Assembly (NCBI RefSeq): GCF_002742685.1
Contig: NZ_PEDM01000004.1
Coordinates: 1 to 64,000 of the forward strand
Length of the DNA stretch: 64,000 nucleotides
From: Anoxybacillus flavithermus
GTDB lineage: Bacteria > Bacillota > Bacilli > Bacillales > Anoxybacillaceae
Direction: 5' to 3'
In this document: positions 1 to 8,846 of the stretch, piece by piece
How positions within the stretch are numbered: position 1 is the first letter of the stretch
Layout of the letters: each line of letters opens with the position of its first letter
Translations under genes and position numbers: made by a program
The notes under the pieces: generated by a model
The model's database searches: none
What the model was told of the DNA's origin: nothing
The model's input: the letters and a program-made list of their open reading frames with translations, nothing else

Positions 1-14
1 ACCGTACGTACGGT
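1..14. repeat. 14-bp perfect palindrome at window edge
   Basis: ACCGTACGTACGGT reads the same on both strands and lies just beyond the pflA stop codon. It has no run of T on either side, so it is not a clear terminator. Its context is cut off by the window edge. Confidence 0.4.
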
Positions 15-32
15 GGTGTGAGAGGACGGAGG

Positions 33-776
33 TTAATCACCTCCTCCTACTCGATCGCCTAATATTTCCTTTGCTTTTTCGACAAGTTCTTCTGATGGCG
101 TCGGGATGCCTTCAAGTGGATACGTGAGTCCAAGTGCTTTCCATTTGTATACACCGAGTTGATGATACGGAAGAACTTCAACTTTTTCGACGTTGTGCAA
201 CGTACGAATGAAGTCAGCTAAGCGATGTAAATCTTCTTCATCGTCTGTGACGGTCGGAACGAGCACATGGCGAATCCAGACAGGTACGTTTCGTTCTGAT
301 AATAGACGTGCAAACGCTAAAATATGTTCATTCGTTTTTCCTGTTAGTTTACGATGTTTTTTTTCATCAATATGTTTTAAATCAAGCAAAATTAAATCTG
401 TGTATTGAAGCAATTCATTTAATTTTTTTTGAAATGATGCTTCCGTCGTATAACATCCGCCAGACGAATCAATCGTTGTATGAATGCCAAGCTGTTTACA
501 ACGGCGAAATAGCTCAATTAAAAAATCGATTTGTAAAAGCGGTTCTCCGCCACTAACCGTTATTCCGCCGCCAGATGCTTGCATAAAAGGCAAGTACGTC
601 TTTGCATCAGCGATGATTTCATCAACAGACATTTGTTCTCCTTTGCCAATTTCCCACGTATCTGCGTTGTGGCAATATTGGCAGCGCAACAAACAACCTT
701 GAGTAAAAATGACGTAACGAATGCCGGGACCATCCACCGTTCCGCACGATTCGATTGAATGAATAAATCCGTTCAT
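33..776 (-). CDS. pflA: Pyruvate formate-lyase activating enzyme
   Basis: Cytoplasmic radical-SAM enzyme that uses S-adenosylmethionine and a [4Fe-4S] cluster to abstract a hydrogen from a glycine of PflB, switching on non-oxidative pyruvate cleavage. The cluster motif CLLRCQYC is visible near residue 28-35, in the CxxxCxxC form of this family, and a GGITVSGGEP stretch follows. I start it at the ATG at 776 because TAGGAGG precedes it by a good distance; an in-frame ATG 30 bases upstream lacks such a site. About 247 aa, normal for PflA. It lies directly downstream of pflB on the same strand, the usual arrangement, so the two are probably co-transcribed. Confidence 0.96.
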   Translation of the reverse strand: MNGFIHSIESCGTVDGPGIRYVIFTQGCLLRCQYCHNADTWEIGKGEQMSVDEIIADAKTYLPFMQASGGGITVSGGEPLLQIDFLIELFRRCKQLGIHTTIDSSGGCYTTEASFQKKLNELLQYTDLILLDLKHIDEKKHRKLTGKTNEHILAFARLLSERNVPVWIRHVLVPTVTDDEEDLHRLADFIRTLHNVEKVEVLPYHQLGVYKWKALGLTYPLEGIPTPSEELVEKAKEILGDRVGGGD

Positions 777-796
777 GTTGTTTCCTCCTAGGTAGA

Positions 797-821
797 AAGC
801 TCCCACGATGCGTGGGAGCTT
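797..821 (-). terminator. Intercistronic hairpin between pflB and pflA
   Basis: An 11-bp perfect stem (AAGCTCCCACG and its complement) with a 3-base loop sits between the pflB stop and the pflA ribosome binding site. The T run after it is short. It may act as a partial terminator or 3' stabiliser, giving less activase than lyase; that role is inferred. Confidence 0.6.
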
Positions 822-824
822 CCA

Positions 825-3083
825 TTACATTGTTTCATGGAACGTCCGATTAATGACGTCAATTTGTTGTTCACGTGTTAATTTAATAAAGTTGACCGCA
901 TAACCCGATACGCGAATCGTTAGTTGCGGATATTTTTCAGGATGTTCCATCGCGTCAAGCAACGTGTCGCGGTTAAAGACGTTGACGTTTAAGTGATGAC
1001 CGCGTTTTTGCGCATATCCATCTAAAATCGCCACAAGGTTTTGAATGCGTGTCGCTTCATCTTTACCGAGCGCTTTTGGTACGATCGAGAACGTGTTTGA
1101 AATGCCGTCTAATGCATATTCATACGGTAATTTTGCGACAGAGCTTAACGATGCAAGCGCTCCTTTTGTATCGCGACCGTGTAATGGATTCGCACCAGGT
1201 GCGAACGGTTCACCAGCGCGACGACCATCTGGTGTATTTCCTGTCTTTTTACCATATACGACGTTTGATGTGATCGTTAAGATAGATGTCGTATGTTTCG
1301 AATCGCGATACGTTTTATGTTTGCGCAATTTTATCATAAAGCGTTCAACAATATCGACCGCAATTGCATCAACGCGATCATCGTTATTGCCGTATTTCGG
1401 GAAGTCGCCTTCAATTTCAAAGTCGACAGCTAAGCCATTTTCATCACGAATCGTTTTTACTTTCGCATATTTAATCGCACTTAATGAGTCAGCGACAACG
1501 GACAACCCAGCGATACCAGTTGCCATCGTGCGCAAAATGTGCGTATCGTGAAGCGCCATTTCGATTCGTTCATAACAATATTTATCATGCATATAATGGA
1601 TGACGTTTAATGTATTAATATACAATTCTGCTAGCCATTCCATGACGTTGTCAAATTTGCGCATCACTTCATCGTAGTTTAAGTATTCAGATGTGATTGG
1701 CGCAAACTCTGGGCCGATTTGCACTTTTAATTTTTCATCCACGCCGCCGTTAATCGCATATAATAATGCTTTTGCAAGGTTTGCACGCGCGCCGAAAAAT
1801 TGCATTTGCTTGCCGATTCGCATCGCGGATACGCAGCATGCGATGCCATAGTCATCGCCAAACTCAGGTCGCATTAAATCGTCATTTTCATATTGAATGG
1901 AGCTTGTTTGAATCGACATTTTCGCGCAATATTTCTTAAACGCTTCTGGCAACTGTGTCGACCAAAGAACCGTTAAGTTTGGTTCTGGCGCTGGGCCTAA
2001 GTTATCGAGTGTATGCAAGAAGCGGAATGAGTTTTTTGTTACAAGTGGACGACCGTCAATCGCGACACCGCCAATGGACTCTGTGACCCATGTTGGGTCG
2101 CCGCTAAATAACTCGTTGTATTCTGGCGTTCTTGCAAATTTGACGAGACGCAATTTCATGACGAAATGGTCAACAAGTTCTTGCGCTTCGCGTTCTGTTA
2201 ATGTTCCTTCTTGCAAGTCGCGTTCAATATAAATATCTAAAAATGTAGAGACGCGGCCTAAGCTCATGGCTGCACCGTTTTGTTCTTTAATTGCTGCAAG
2301 GTAAGCGAAATATAGCCATTGGAACGCTTCGTGTGCATTGCGCGCTGGTTTAGAAATATCGTAGCCGTAACTTGCAGCCATTTCTTTTAATTCTTGAAGG
2401 GCACGAATTTGTTCAGCTAATTCTTCACGAAGACGAATGATGTCTTCACTCATTGTACGCGCACCTGTGTTGCGTAAATCTTTTTTCTTCTCCTCAATGA
2501 GGCGATCGACACCATATAAAGCCACGCGACGATAGTCACCGATAATGCGACCGCGTCCATAGGCGTCAGGAAGTCCTGTAATAATTCCTGCTTTTCGCGC
2601 CGCTTTCATTTCGTCCGTATATACGTCGAATACGCCCTGGTTATGCGTTTTACGATATTGCGTAAAAATTTTCTTTACTTCATCACTTACTTCGTAGCCG
2701 TACGCTTCGCATGCTTGCTCGGCCATGCGAATACCGCCAAATGGCATAAGCGCTCGTTTAAACGGTTCGTCTGTTTGAAAACCGACGACTTTTTCGAGTT
2801 CTTTATTTAAATAACCAGGTCCGTGCGACGTAATGGTCGATACGATTTCCGTATCCATGTTGAGAACGCCGCCTCTTTCGCGTTCTAGTTTGGAAAGTTC
2901 CATCACTTGTTCCCAAAGCTTTTTCGTTGCTTCCGTCGGACCTTGTAAAAATGATTCATCCCCCGTGTAAACGGTTACGTTATTTAAAATAAAATCGCGG
3001 ACGTCAATTTCTTTTTTCCACTTATCGCCTTTAAACGTTCTCCATGCGTCCATTAACGCTTCATGTACAGTCAGTAGCGCCAT
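825..3083 (-). CDS. pflB: Formate acetyltransferase (pyruvate formate-lyase)
   Basis: Glycyl-radical enzyme that converts pyruvate and CoA to acetyl-CoA and formate during fermentation. At 752 aa it has the normal full length. The adjacent catalytic cysteines are seen in [12 protein letters not shown], and the C-terminal glycyl-radical motif is RVSGYAV, about 25 residues from the end. The ATG at 3083 follows a GGGAGGAG site. pflA is immediately downstream. Acetyl-CoA made here could feed the phosphotransacetylase encoded at 30.7 kb. Presence of pfl implies facultative anaerobic growth; B. subtilis itself lacks these genes, so the locus distinguishes this organism from it. Confidence 0.98.
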   Translation of the reverse strand: MALLTVHEALMDAWRTFKGDKWKKEIDVRDFILNNVTVYTGDESFLQGPTEATKKLWEQVMELSKLERERGGVLNMDTEIVSTITSHGPGYLNKELEKVVGFQTDEPFKRALMPFGGIRMAEQACEAYGYEVSDEVKKIFTQYRKTHNQGVFDVYTDEMKAARKAGIITGLPDAYGRGRIIGDYRRVALYGVDRLIEEKKKDLRNTGARTMSEDIIRLREELAEQIRALQELKEMAASYGYDISKPARNAHEAFQWLYFAYLAAIKEQNGAAMSLGRVSTFLDIYIERDLQEGTLTEREAQELVDHFVMKLRLVKFARTPEYNELFSGDPTWVTESIGGVAIDGRPLVTKNSFRFLHTLDNLGPAPEPNLTVLWSTQLPEAFKKYCAKMSIQTSSIQYENDDLMRPEFGDDYGIACCVSAMRIGKQMQFFGARANLAKALLYAINGGVDEKLKVQIGPEFAPITSEYLNYDEVMRKFDNVMEWLAELYINTLNVIHYMHDKYCYERIEMALHDTHILRTMATGIAGLSVVADSLSAIKYAKVKTIRDENGLAVDFEIEGDFPKYGNNDDRVDAIAVDIVERFMIKLRKHKTYRDSKHTTSILTITSNVVYGKKTGNTPDGRRAGEPFAPGANPLHGRDTKGALASLSSVAKLPYEYALDGISNTFSIVPKALGKDEATRIQNLVAILDGYAQKRGHHLNVNVFNRDTLLDAMEHPEKYPQLTIRVSGYAVNFIKLTREQQIDVINRTFHETM

Positions 3084-3124
3084 TATAATCTCCTCCCATT
3101 CATTTAGGAATAATAAAAATATCC

Positions 3125-3153
3125 CCTATATAAAGAATACTACTTTTTGACAA
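3125..3153 (-). promoter_or_regulatory. Candidate pflB promoter
   Basis: On the minus strand TTGTCA (3153-3148) is followed after 15-17 bases by TATATA/TATAGG (3132-3125), a weak sigma-A-like pair 40-70 bases before the pflB start. A weak -35 would fit a promoter needing an anaerobic activator. Confidence 0.35.
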
Positions 3154-3180
3154 CGTGAGGAGCATAAAGGATTGAAGAAT

Positions 3181-3198
3181 TTGTGAAAAGTTGATCAA
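3181..3198. promoter_or_regulatory. Rex/Fnr-like half-site in pflB upstream region
   Basis: TTGTGAAAAGTTGATCAA has one perfect TTGTGAA arm, as in the Rex consensus TTGTGAAnnnnTTCACAA, but the other arm is degenerate (TTGATCAA on the minus strand). It lies upstream of the candidate pflB promoter. Redox control of pfl is typical of the family; binding here is only suggested. Confidence 0.3.
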
Positions 3199-3249
3199 AA
3201 ATATTTTCTAAAATAAAGATTTTTCCAAAAATTATTTTTATAAAATTTG

Positions 3250-3278
3250 TTGCATAAAAACAAAAAAGCTGATAATAT
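3250..3278 (+). promoter_or_regulatory. Candidate artJ promoter
   Basis: TTGCAT (3250-3255), a 17-base spacer and TAATAT (3273-3278) form a sigma-A-like promoter about 75 bases before artJ. The 12-base repeat TGAGGAGCATAA begins at 3287, near the expected start of transcription. Confidence 0.45.
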
Positions 3279-3353
3279 GTGAAACATGAGGAGCATAACA
3301 TGTTTATACACAAATATTTATTATTTTACAGCAAATAGTAAGGGGGAATAACA

Positions 3354-4154
3354 ATGATAAAAAAAGGAATGATTGCAACGCTCGTTTTTATGCTTATGTT
3401 TGCGCTTGTTGGCTGTAGTAGTTCGACAGAAAAAACGGCGACAACAGAAAAGAAAATTACTGTCGTCACAGATGCGGCGTTTGCTCCATTTGAATACATG
3501 GATAAAGGGGAAATTGTCGGTTTTGATGTCGATTTATTAAAAGCTGTCATGAAAGAAGCTGGACTAGCATATGAATTAAAAAACATCGGCTGGGATCCAT
3601 TGTTTGCGGCTATTCAAGGAAAAACAGCGGATATGGCCGTCTCAGGTATTACAATTAACGATGATCGGAAACAAACGTATGATTTTTCGATTCCGTATTT
3701 TGAATCGACACATATGATTCTTGTGAAAGAAGGAAGTTCGATTAAAAGCGCGAAAGATTTACAAGGAAAAGTGGTCGGTGTCCAAAACGGTACAACGGGA
3801 CAAGAAGCCGTTGAAAAAATTTTAGGAAAAGAGAATCCAAATATTAAAAAGTTTGAGAATACAGTCGTTGCGATTATGGACTTGTTAAACGGTGGCGTGG
3901 AAGCAGTTGTGACAGATAATGCCGTTGCAAACGAATACGTAAAAAATAATCCAGACGCTAAAATTGTAGCGTTCGAAGACCCAGAACATTTTGAATCTGA
4001 ATTTTACGGCTTTATGTTCCCGAAAGGAAGCGAGTTAAAACAAAAAGTAGACGAAGCGTTGAAAAAAGTCATTGAAAACGGAACGTATACAGAAATTTAT
4101 AAAAAATGGTTTGGTACAGAACCGAATATTGAATCATTACAACAACAGCAATAA
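3354..4154 (+). CDS. artJ: Basic amino-acid ABC transporter, substrate-binding lipoprotein (ArtJ-like)
   Basis: Extracytoplasmic binding protein of a polar amino-acid importer, lipid-anchored to the outer face of the membrane. Residues 1-21 are a lipoprotein signal peptide ending in the lipobox LVGCSS. The mature part carries the family 3 solute-binding fold, with DAAFAPFEYMDKGEIVGFDVD near its start and GVQNGTTGQEA in the hinge region. The sequence closely resembles the thermophilic Arg/Lys/His-binding ArtJ as I remember it, so basic amino acids are the likely ligands; glutamine cannot be excluded. 266 aa. AAGGGGG precedes the ATG. A strong hairpin separates it from the permease gene. Confidence 0.88.
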   Translation: MIKKGMIATLVFMLMFALVGCSSSTEKTATTEKKITVVTDAAFAPFEYMDKGEIVGFDVDLLKAVMKEAGLAYELKNIGWDPLFAAIQGKTADMAVSGITINDDRKQTYDFSIPYFESTHMILVKEGSSIKSAKDLQGKVVGVQNGTTGQEAVEKILGKENPNIKKFENTVVAIMDLLNGGVEAVVTDNAVANEYVKNNPDAKIVAFEDPEHFESEFYGFMFPKGSELKQKVDEALKKVIENGTYTEIYKKWFGTEPNIESLQQQQ

Positions 4155-4161
4155 CGTTGAT

Positions 4162-4201
4162 GTAAAAATTGCGTAACTTTAGACAGTTACGCAATTTTTA
4201 C
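4162..4201 (+). terminator. Strong hairpin between binding-protein and permease genes
   Basis: GTAAAAATTGCGTAAC (4162-4177) pairs perfectly over 16 bases with 4186-4201 around an 8-base loop. There is no separate T tract. This is a common position for an RNA-stabilising or partial-termination hairpin that lets the binding protein be made in excess over the membrane components. Confidence 0.7.
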
Positions 4202-4218
4202 AAAGGGAAAGGTGATTA

Positions 4219-4875
4219 ATGATGGATTTTCGTTTCAACATTATTGTAGAATATGCACCGTTTTTTTTGAAAGGAGTGCTCTGGACGATCGGCTTATCGT
4301 TAGTTGGTATTGTTTTCGGGACGATTCTCGGTTTAGCGATTGGGCTTGGGAAAATGGTTCAAAACCGTCTCGTCCGTTTGCCGTTTGATTGGTACGTTCA
4401 TTTTTTTCGTGGCACGCCATTGTTCGTACAAATTTTACTTATTCATTTTGGAGTTATGCCGGTGTTTACCGCTCAGCCGAATCCGCTCGTATCCGGCGCG
4501 ATTTCTTTATCTTTAAACGCAGCTGCGTATATTGCGGAAATTTTCCGTGCTGGCATCCAGTCCATTGATCGCGGTCAAATGGAAGCCGCTCGTTCACTTG
4601 GAATGACACACGTGCAAGCGATGCGCTACATCATTTTGCCACAAGCGATCAAACGTATGATTCCGCCGCTAGGCAATGAGTTTATCGTCCTTATTAAAGA
4701 TTCGTCTCTTGCGGCAATTATTGCGGCGCCTGAATTGATGTACTGGGGAAGAGCGATGCAAGGGCAATATTATCGCGTTTGGGAACCGTACTTAACTGTT
4801 GCGCTCATTTACTTAGTGCTTACCCTATCATTAAGCAAGTTGCTACATCGGTTAGAAAGAAGGTATGATACATGA
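4219..4875 (+). CDS. artM: Basic amino-acid ABC transporter, permease
   Basis: Inner-membrane channel subunit of the His/Glu/Gln/Arg permease family. The 218-aa chain starts with an amphipathic segment and has several hydrophobic helices. The EAA loop that contacts the ATPase is seen as [20 protein letters not shown] (about residues 133-152). The paired ATG codons at 4219 and 4222 follow AAAGGTGATT, and either could be used. The stop overlaps the start of the ATPase gene by four bases (ATGA), indicating translational coupling. Two copies of this subunit usually form the pore. Confidence 0.93.
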   Translation: MMDFRFNIIVEYAPFFLKGVLWTIGLSLVGIVFGTILGLAIGLGKMVQNRLVRLPFDWYVHFFRGTPLFVQILLIHFGVMPVFTAQPNPLVSGAISLSLNAAAYIAEIFRAGIQSIDRGQMEAARSLGMTHVQAMRYIILPQAIKRMIPPLGNEFIVLIKDSSLAAIIAAPELMYWGRAMQGQYYRVWEPYLTVALIYLVLTLSLSKLLHRLERRYDT

Positions 4876-5594
4876 TTCGGGTTACAAATTTAAAAAAATC
4901 ATACGGATCACTCCAAGTGTTAAAAGGAATTGACGCACACATTCGTGAAAAAGAAGTGGTTGTTGTCATCGGTCCTTCGGGGTCGGGAAAGTCGACGTTT
5001 TTACGTTGTTTAAACATGTTGGAAGATTTTGATGAAGGGGATATTGTCGTTGATGGATTTCATTTAAAGGATCCGAAAACGGATTTAAATAAAGTGCGTG
5101 AAGAAGTTGGGATGGTGTTTCAACGATTTAATTTATTTCCGCATATGACGGTGCTTGATAATATTACACTCGCCCCGATGAAAGTGCGCAAATGGTCGAA
5201 AGAAAAAGCGACAGAAAAAGCGATGCAACTGCTTGCGAAAGTCGGTTTACAAGATAAAGCGCATGTATATCCGGATTCATTATCCGGGGGACAGGCACAG
5301 CGTGTTGCCATTGCTCGTGCGCTTGCGATGGAGCCGAAAGTGATGTTATTTGACGAGCCGACGTCTGCGCTCGATCCAGAAATGGTCGGGGAAGTACTTG
5401 CCGTCATGAAACAACTCGCAAAAGAAGGAATGACGATGGTCGTCGTAACGCATGAAATGGGATTTGCGCGTGAAGTCGGGGATCGTGTTCTCTTTATGGA
5501 CGGTGGAGTAATTGTAGAAGAAGGAACGCCACAACAAATTTTTGATGCACCACAACATGAGCGAACGAAGTCGTTTTTATCTAAAGTGTTGTAG
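4872..5594 (+). CDS. artP: Basic amino-acid ABC transporter, ATP-binding protein
   Basis: Cytoplasmic ATPase driving the importer. Walker A is GPSGSGKST (about residues 34-42), the Q-loop [11 protein letters not shown] follows, the signature is [15 protein letters not shown] and Walker B is [14 protein letters not shown], followed by the H-loop VVVTHEM. All nucleotide-binding elements are intact. 240 aa, the usual size for the polar amino-acid group. It is the last gene of the artJ-artM-artP unit and is followed by a terminator. Confidence 0.95.
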   Translation: MIRVTNLKKSYGSLQVLKGIDAHIREKEVVVVIGPSGSGKSTFLRCLNMLEDFDEGDIVVDGFHLKDPKTDLNKVREEVGMVFQRFNLFPHMTVLDNITLAPMKVRKWSKEKATEKAMQLLAKVGLQDKAHVYPDSLSGGQAQRVAIARALAMEPKVMLFDEPTSALDPEMVGEVLAVMKQLAKEGMTMVVVTHEMGFAREVGDRVLFMDGGVIVEEGTPQQIFDAPQHERTKSFLSKVL

Positions 5595-5596
5595 AA

Positions 5597-5627
5597 AAAA
5601 GGTGTCCCATATGCGAGGACACCTTTT
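5597..5627. terminator. Bidirectional terminator between artP and ald
   Basis: AAAAGGTGTCC (5597-5607) pairs with 5617-5627 around a 9-base loop. T-rich sequence follows on both strands, so it can end artP on the plus strand and ald on the minus strand. Confidence 0.85.
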
Positions 5628-5634
5628 GCTTTGC

Positions 5635-6765
5635 TTATGCTAATAGTTGTTTTTCCAAAGCCACTTCAACAGGAACGTAGTCGTAACCGAGGTCGCGCGC
5701 GACAGCTTCGTATGTGATTTCTCCGTTTGCAACGTTTACACCAAGGCGTAATGCAGGGTTGTCTGCGACCGCTTTGTGTACGCCTTTATTTGCAATTTGT
5801 AATGCATATGGCATTGTGACGTTTGTAAGTGCAAGTGTTGATGTGCGTGGCACAGCTCCAGGCATATTTGCTACTGCGTAGTGAACGACGCCGTGTTTCA
5901 CATATGTTGGGTTGTCGTGCGTTGTTACATGGTCGCTCGTTTCAACAATCCCGCCTTGGTCGATCGCTACGTCAACGATGACTGAACCTGGTTGCATCGC
6001 TCTTACCATTTCTTCTGTCACTAATTTTGGCGCTTTTGCTCCTGGGATTAATACTGCACCGATCACAAGGTCAGACTCCGCAACAGCTTGTGCGATGTTC
6101 ATTGGGTTAGACATAAGCGTATTAATTTGGCTTCCGAAAATATCGTCAAGTTCACGTAAACGTTCTGCGCTTAAGTCAATAATCGTGACGTTTGCACCTA
6201 AGCCGATCGCCACTTTTGCTGCGTTCGTTCCAACGACACCGCCGCCAATGATCGTTACTTTTCCGCGGCTAACGCCTGGGACACCGGAAAGAAGAATACC
6301 TTTTCCGCCTTTTGTTTTTTCAAGAAATTGGGCACCAATTTGTGCTGCCATGCGTCCTGCTACTTCGCTCATCGGTGTCAACAGCGGTAACGTACGACCA
6401 ACTTGTACCGTTTCATAAGCGATTGCGATGACGCCTTTTTCTTTTAGCGCACGCGCTAACTCTGGTTCAGCAGCGAGGTGTAAGTATGTGAACAATACTA
6501 ATCCCGGACGGAAGTATTCGTACTCGCTTGGTAGCGGTTCTTTTACTTTCATTACCATATCCGCTTGCGCCCATACATCTGCGGCGCGTTCAACGATTTG
6601 TGCGCCTGCTTGAACGTAAGCTTCATCTGTGAAACCGCTTCCAATTCCTGCATCTTTCTCAATGATGACAGTATGTCCATTGCTGACGAATGACATAACG
6701 CCAGCTGGTGTAATCGCTACACGATTTTCATTATTTTTAATCTCTTTTGGAACACCAATAATCAT
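5635..6765 (-). CDS. ald: Alanine dehydrogenase
   Basis: NAD-dependent oxidative deamination of L-alanine to pyruvate and ammonia, used for growth on alanine and during sporulation. The N-terminus [17 protein letters not shown] is typical. The catalytic segment with [10 protein letters not shown] and [10 protein letters not shown] carries the conserved Lys and His, and the NAD-binding motif is [18 protein letters not shown] (about residues 174-191). 376 aa, full length. The ATG at 6765 follows GAAAGGGGAAA. The upstream neighbour on the same strand encodes a PucR-type regulator resembling AdeR, the known activator of ald in B. subtilis. A terminator separates the two, so ald has its own promoter. 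Confidence 0.97.
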   Translation of the reverse strand: MIIGVPKEIKNNENRVAITPAGVMSFVSNGHTVIIEKDAGIGSGFTDEAYVQAGAQIVERAADVWAQADMVMKVKEPLPSEYEYFRPGLVLFTYLHLAAEPELARALKEKGVIAIAYETVQVGRTLPLLTPMSEVAGRMAAQIGAQFLEKTKGGKGILLSGVPGVSRGKVTIIGGGVVGTNAAKVAIGLGANVTIIDLSAERLRELDDIFGSQINTLMSNPMNIAQAVAESDLVIGAVLIPGAKAPKLVTEEMVRAMQPGSVIVDVAIDQGGIVETSDHVTTHDNPTYVKHGVVHYAVANMPGAVPRTSTLALTNVTMPYALQIANKGVHKAVADNPALRLGVNVANGEITYEAVARDLGYDYVPVEVALEKQLLA

Positions 6766-6851
6766 GTGCTGTTTCCCCTTTCATGTTGTCTTTCGTTATT
6801 ATCTACAGTATAAATGTTTTTTATCATTTGTTGTTTGTTTAGAAAAGAGAA

Positions 6852-6887
6852 AGAAAAAACAAGCTTTTGTGGATTTCCACAAAAGCT
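6852..6887 (-). terminator. Terminator of adeR
   Basis: On the minus strand an 11-bp stem (AGCTTTTGTGG) with a 4-base loop is followed by TTGTTTTTTC. It starts at the adeR stop codon and isolates adeR from ald. Confidence 0.85.
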
Positions 6888-8109
6888 ATGTTGTCCGATA
6901 TTTGTCTAATTTCATATCGATATATAGTTTTACTTTTTCGCTCATATTGCTTAAGTCAATGTTTCCAATTTCACTTATTCGCTTCAGACGGTAAGCGAGT
7001 GTATTCGGATGAATATTGAGCGTTTTCGCCGTTTCATTGACGTTGCTGTCACAGTCAAGATACGTTTCAATCGTCTCGACTAAGTTGGTATGATGTTGGG
7101 CATCGTATTGTTTCAGCTTTTCGAGCGCGGCGTTGTGGAAATCTCCATGTCGTTTTTGTTCAAAAAGCAAATCAAAAAATTGATACATGCCAAGATGTTG
7201 ATAGCTTTGAATATTGGCAAGTTGATGAGGAAAGGCGCGTTTCATTTTTAACACCGTTTGTGCTTCTTCGTAACTTTTGGCGATTTTTGTATAACATTCA
7301 TACACATTTCCGAACGCTCCCATCAAAATGTCGACGCGAAATCGCTCTCTCATTTGTGTCATAAATGAACGAAAAAATCGTTCAATGTTTGCTTCTCCAT
7401 AGACGTTCGAGCTTGGAGCGACGAGCACGATGAGCCGCTGATGGTCGATCGTATAAAGCGGAATAGCGAGTTGTTGTGTCGTCTTTAATAAATAATCAAT
7501 TTGCCGCTCCACTTGCGTTTGAATCTGTTGTTGAAATTGAAAAATGCCAACAGAAAAAAAAGGATATACATGCACGTTTAATTGATGGCATTGTTCAACG
7601 ATGTCATGAGGAGAAGAAACGTGTCCCGTTAACAGCTTCCAAAAAAACTCTTGAATGCGCTCTTCTTTTTTATGTTTGCGAATTTGTAGTTGTGACAACA
7701 AATTTTTCGCTGCTTTCGCTGCTTGTTTTAACAAATGAAACTGCTGCTCTGTCCACTGCTCATTCATTTCAATTGCCCAAATAAACCCGAGCACCTCTTT
7801 ATTTTTCCAAATCGAAATGGCGATGCGGTTGCCGAGTCCTACTTCTGAAATTTCTGTGACACGAACAGGCTCTTCGCTCTGCAAAAGTTTTGGAATTACC
7901 CCTTCACGCCATAAACTATTAATGACCCGCTCTGGCACGCGACGATGGATGATTGTCGCCGTGCGAGCCGGATCGGTGTAATGTTCATGTCCACTATAAG
8001 CAATTAAGCGATGGTTTGCATCTTCAATCGTAATCGGACATTGTAATAACTCGCTTACACGGTCGGCAAACTCCTCTAAACTTTCAAAATGAGTGGCAAA
8101 AGGATTCAT
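6886..8109 (-). CDS. adeR: PucR-family regulator, probable activator of ald
   Basis: Cytoplasmic transcription factor of the PucR/CdaR group. Residues from about 10 to 130 form a GAF-like sensor region (SELLQCPITIEDANHRLIAY). A GGDEF-like central part follows, and the C-terminus has the family helix-turn-helix, with NVNETAKTLNIHPNTLAYRL. I use the ATG at 8109, giving 407 aa, because GGAG lies eight bases before it; an in-frame GTG at 8118 would touch the ribosome site. Its place directly upstream of ald matches AdeR of B. subtilis, which activates ald in response to alanine. That function is inferred from family and position. Confidence 0.82.
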   Translation of the reverse strand: MNPFATHFESLEEFADRVSELLQCPITIEDANHRLIAYSGHEHYTDPARTATIIHRRVPERVINSLWREGVIPKLLQSEEPVRVTEISEVGLGNRIAISIWKNKEVLGFIWAIEMNEQWTEQQFHLLKQAAKAAKNLLSQLQIRKHKKEERIQEFFWKLLTGHVSSPHDIVEQCHQLNVHVYPFFSVGIFQFQQQIQTQVERQIDYLLKTTQQLAIPLYTIDHQRLIVLVAPSSNVYGEANIERFFRSFMTQMRERFRVDILMGAFGNVYECYTKIAKSYEEAQTVLKMKRAFPHQLANIQSYQHLGMYQFFDLLFEQKRHGDFHNAALEKLKQYDAQHHTNLVETIETYLDCDSNVNETAKTLNIHPNTLAYRLKRISEIGNIDLSNMSEKVKLYIDMKLDKYRTT

Positions 8110-8157
8110 GACATCCACTCCGTTTCTTACGTTGTTTTTTACGATTATTGTAGCATA

Positions 8158-8186
8158 TTGACAAATGAAAGAGCTTACTTTACTCT
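8158..8186 (+). promoter_or_regulatory. Candidate promoter of the EIIA-antiterminator unit with cre-like site
   Basis: TTGACA (8158-8163) is followed after 17 bases by the poor -10 TACTCT (8181-8186). The spacer holds TGAAAGAGCTTACT (8166-8179), which matches 12 of 14 positions of the CcpA cre consensus TGWAANCGNTNWCA. This suggests catabolite repression by promoter occlusion. Confidence 0.5.
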
Positions 8187-8210
8187 ATAAGTGAAAAAGT
8201 CGCATATTGT

Positions 8211-8243
8211 GGGATTGTGACTGCGTTGCAGGCAAGACCTAAA
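8211..8243 (+). promoter_or_regulatory. RAT site (ribonucleic antiterminator) 1
   Basis: The leader holds GGATTGTGACTGC...GCAGGCAAGACCTAAA, the BglG/SacT-type RNA target. The end of the RAT overlaps the 5' arm of the following terminator, so bound antiterminator would block the terminator hairpin. The GCAGGCAAGACCT core resembles sac-type RATs more than bgl-type. Confidence 0.9.
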
Positions 8244-8286
8244 ACGGATGAAAGAAGGTTTCTTTCTTGCGTTTTAGGTCTTTTAT
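8234..8286 (+). terminator. Leader terminator controlled by RAT 1
   Basis: AAGACCTAAAACG (8234-8246) pairs over 13 bases with 8270-8282. An inner GAAAGAA/TTCTTTC stem and a following T run make it a strong intrinsic terminator in front of the EIIA gene. Confidence 0.9.
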
Positions 8287-8324
8287 TTTTATCCAAATAA
8301 TTCTTTAGGAAGGAGATATTTCAA

Positions 8325-8807
8325 ATGTTTCGTTTGTTTCGTAAGCGTGAAGAGGTCATTGTTTCCCCTTTAACAGGAAATGTACGATCGCTTGAAAATG
8401 TTCCAGACCCTGTGTTTGCTCAAAAAATGATGGGTGATGGCTTTGCGATTGAGCCAACAGATGGTGTCGTTGTTTCACCGATTCATGGAGAAGTAGTACA
8501 AGTGTTCCCGACAAAACATGCTGTTGGTTTGCGTTCGGATGAAGGATTAGAAATTCTTATTCATGTTGGGATTGATACAGTTCATATGCATGGAGAAGGA
8601 TTTGAAGCGTACGTGAAAGCAGGGGATCGTGTGAAGGTCGGGGATTTACTTTTGTCGTTTGACTTGGCGCTTGTGCAACAAAAAGCGGAAAGTCCTCTCA
8701 CCCCAGTCGTGATTACAAACGGGGACGTGGTGGACGAGTGTCATCGAGAGCATATAGAACAAGCAGAAAGAGGAAGTACTGTTTTAATGAAAGTGAAATT
8801 GAAATAA
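8325..8807 (+). CDS. PTS EIIA component, glucose/sucrose (Crr) type
   Basis: Single-domain cytoplasmic phosphocarrier that passes phosphate from HPr to a membrane EIIB. The 160-aa chain is the complete EIIA-Glc fold: SPLTGNV near residue 14, the supporting histidine in TKHAVGL (His65) and the phosphorylated one in ILIHVGIDTV (His80). AAGGAGATATTTCAA precedes the ATG at 8325. The sucrose EIIBC encoded at 9.9 kb has no fused EIIA domain, so this protein is its likely partner. It is the first gene of a RAT-controlled leader transcript and is followed by the antiterminator gene. A more general role serving several EIIBC proteins is possible. Confidence 0.9.
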   Translation: MFRLFRKREEVIVSPLTGNVRSLENVPDPVFAQKMMGDGFAIEPTDGVVVSPIHGEVVQVFPTKHAVGLRSDEGLEILIHVGIDTVHMHGEGFEAYVKAGDRVKVGDLLLSFDLALVQQKAESPLTPVVITNGDVVDECHREHIEQAERGSTVLMKVKLK

Positions 8808-8846
8808 TATATATGTGATAAAACAATCGCTGTTAAGGGGACGAAG

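Noticed and set aside
1045-1551. 168-aa open frame antisense to pflB
   Set aside because: It is a shadow of pflB codon usage, without a ribosome site or domain.
3299-3325. Possible arginine-repressor box before artJ
   Set aside because: The AT-rich sequence resembles an ARG box only loosely and I could not find two adequate half-sites.
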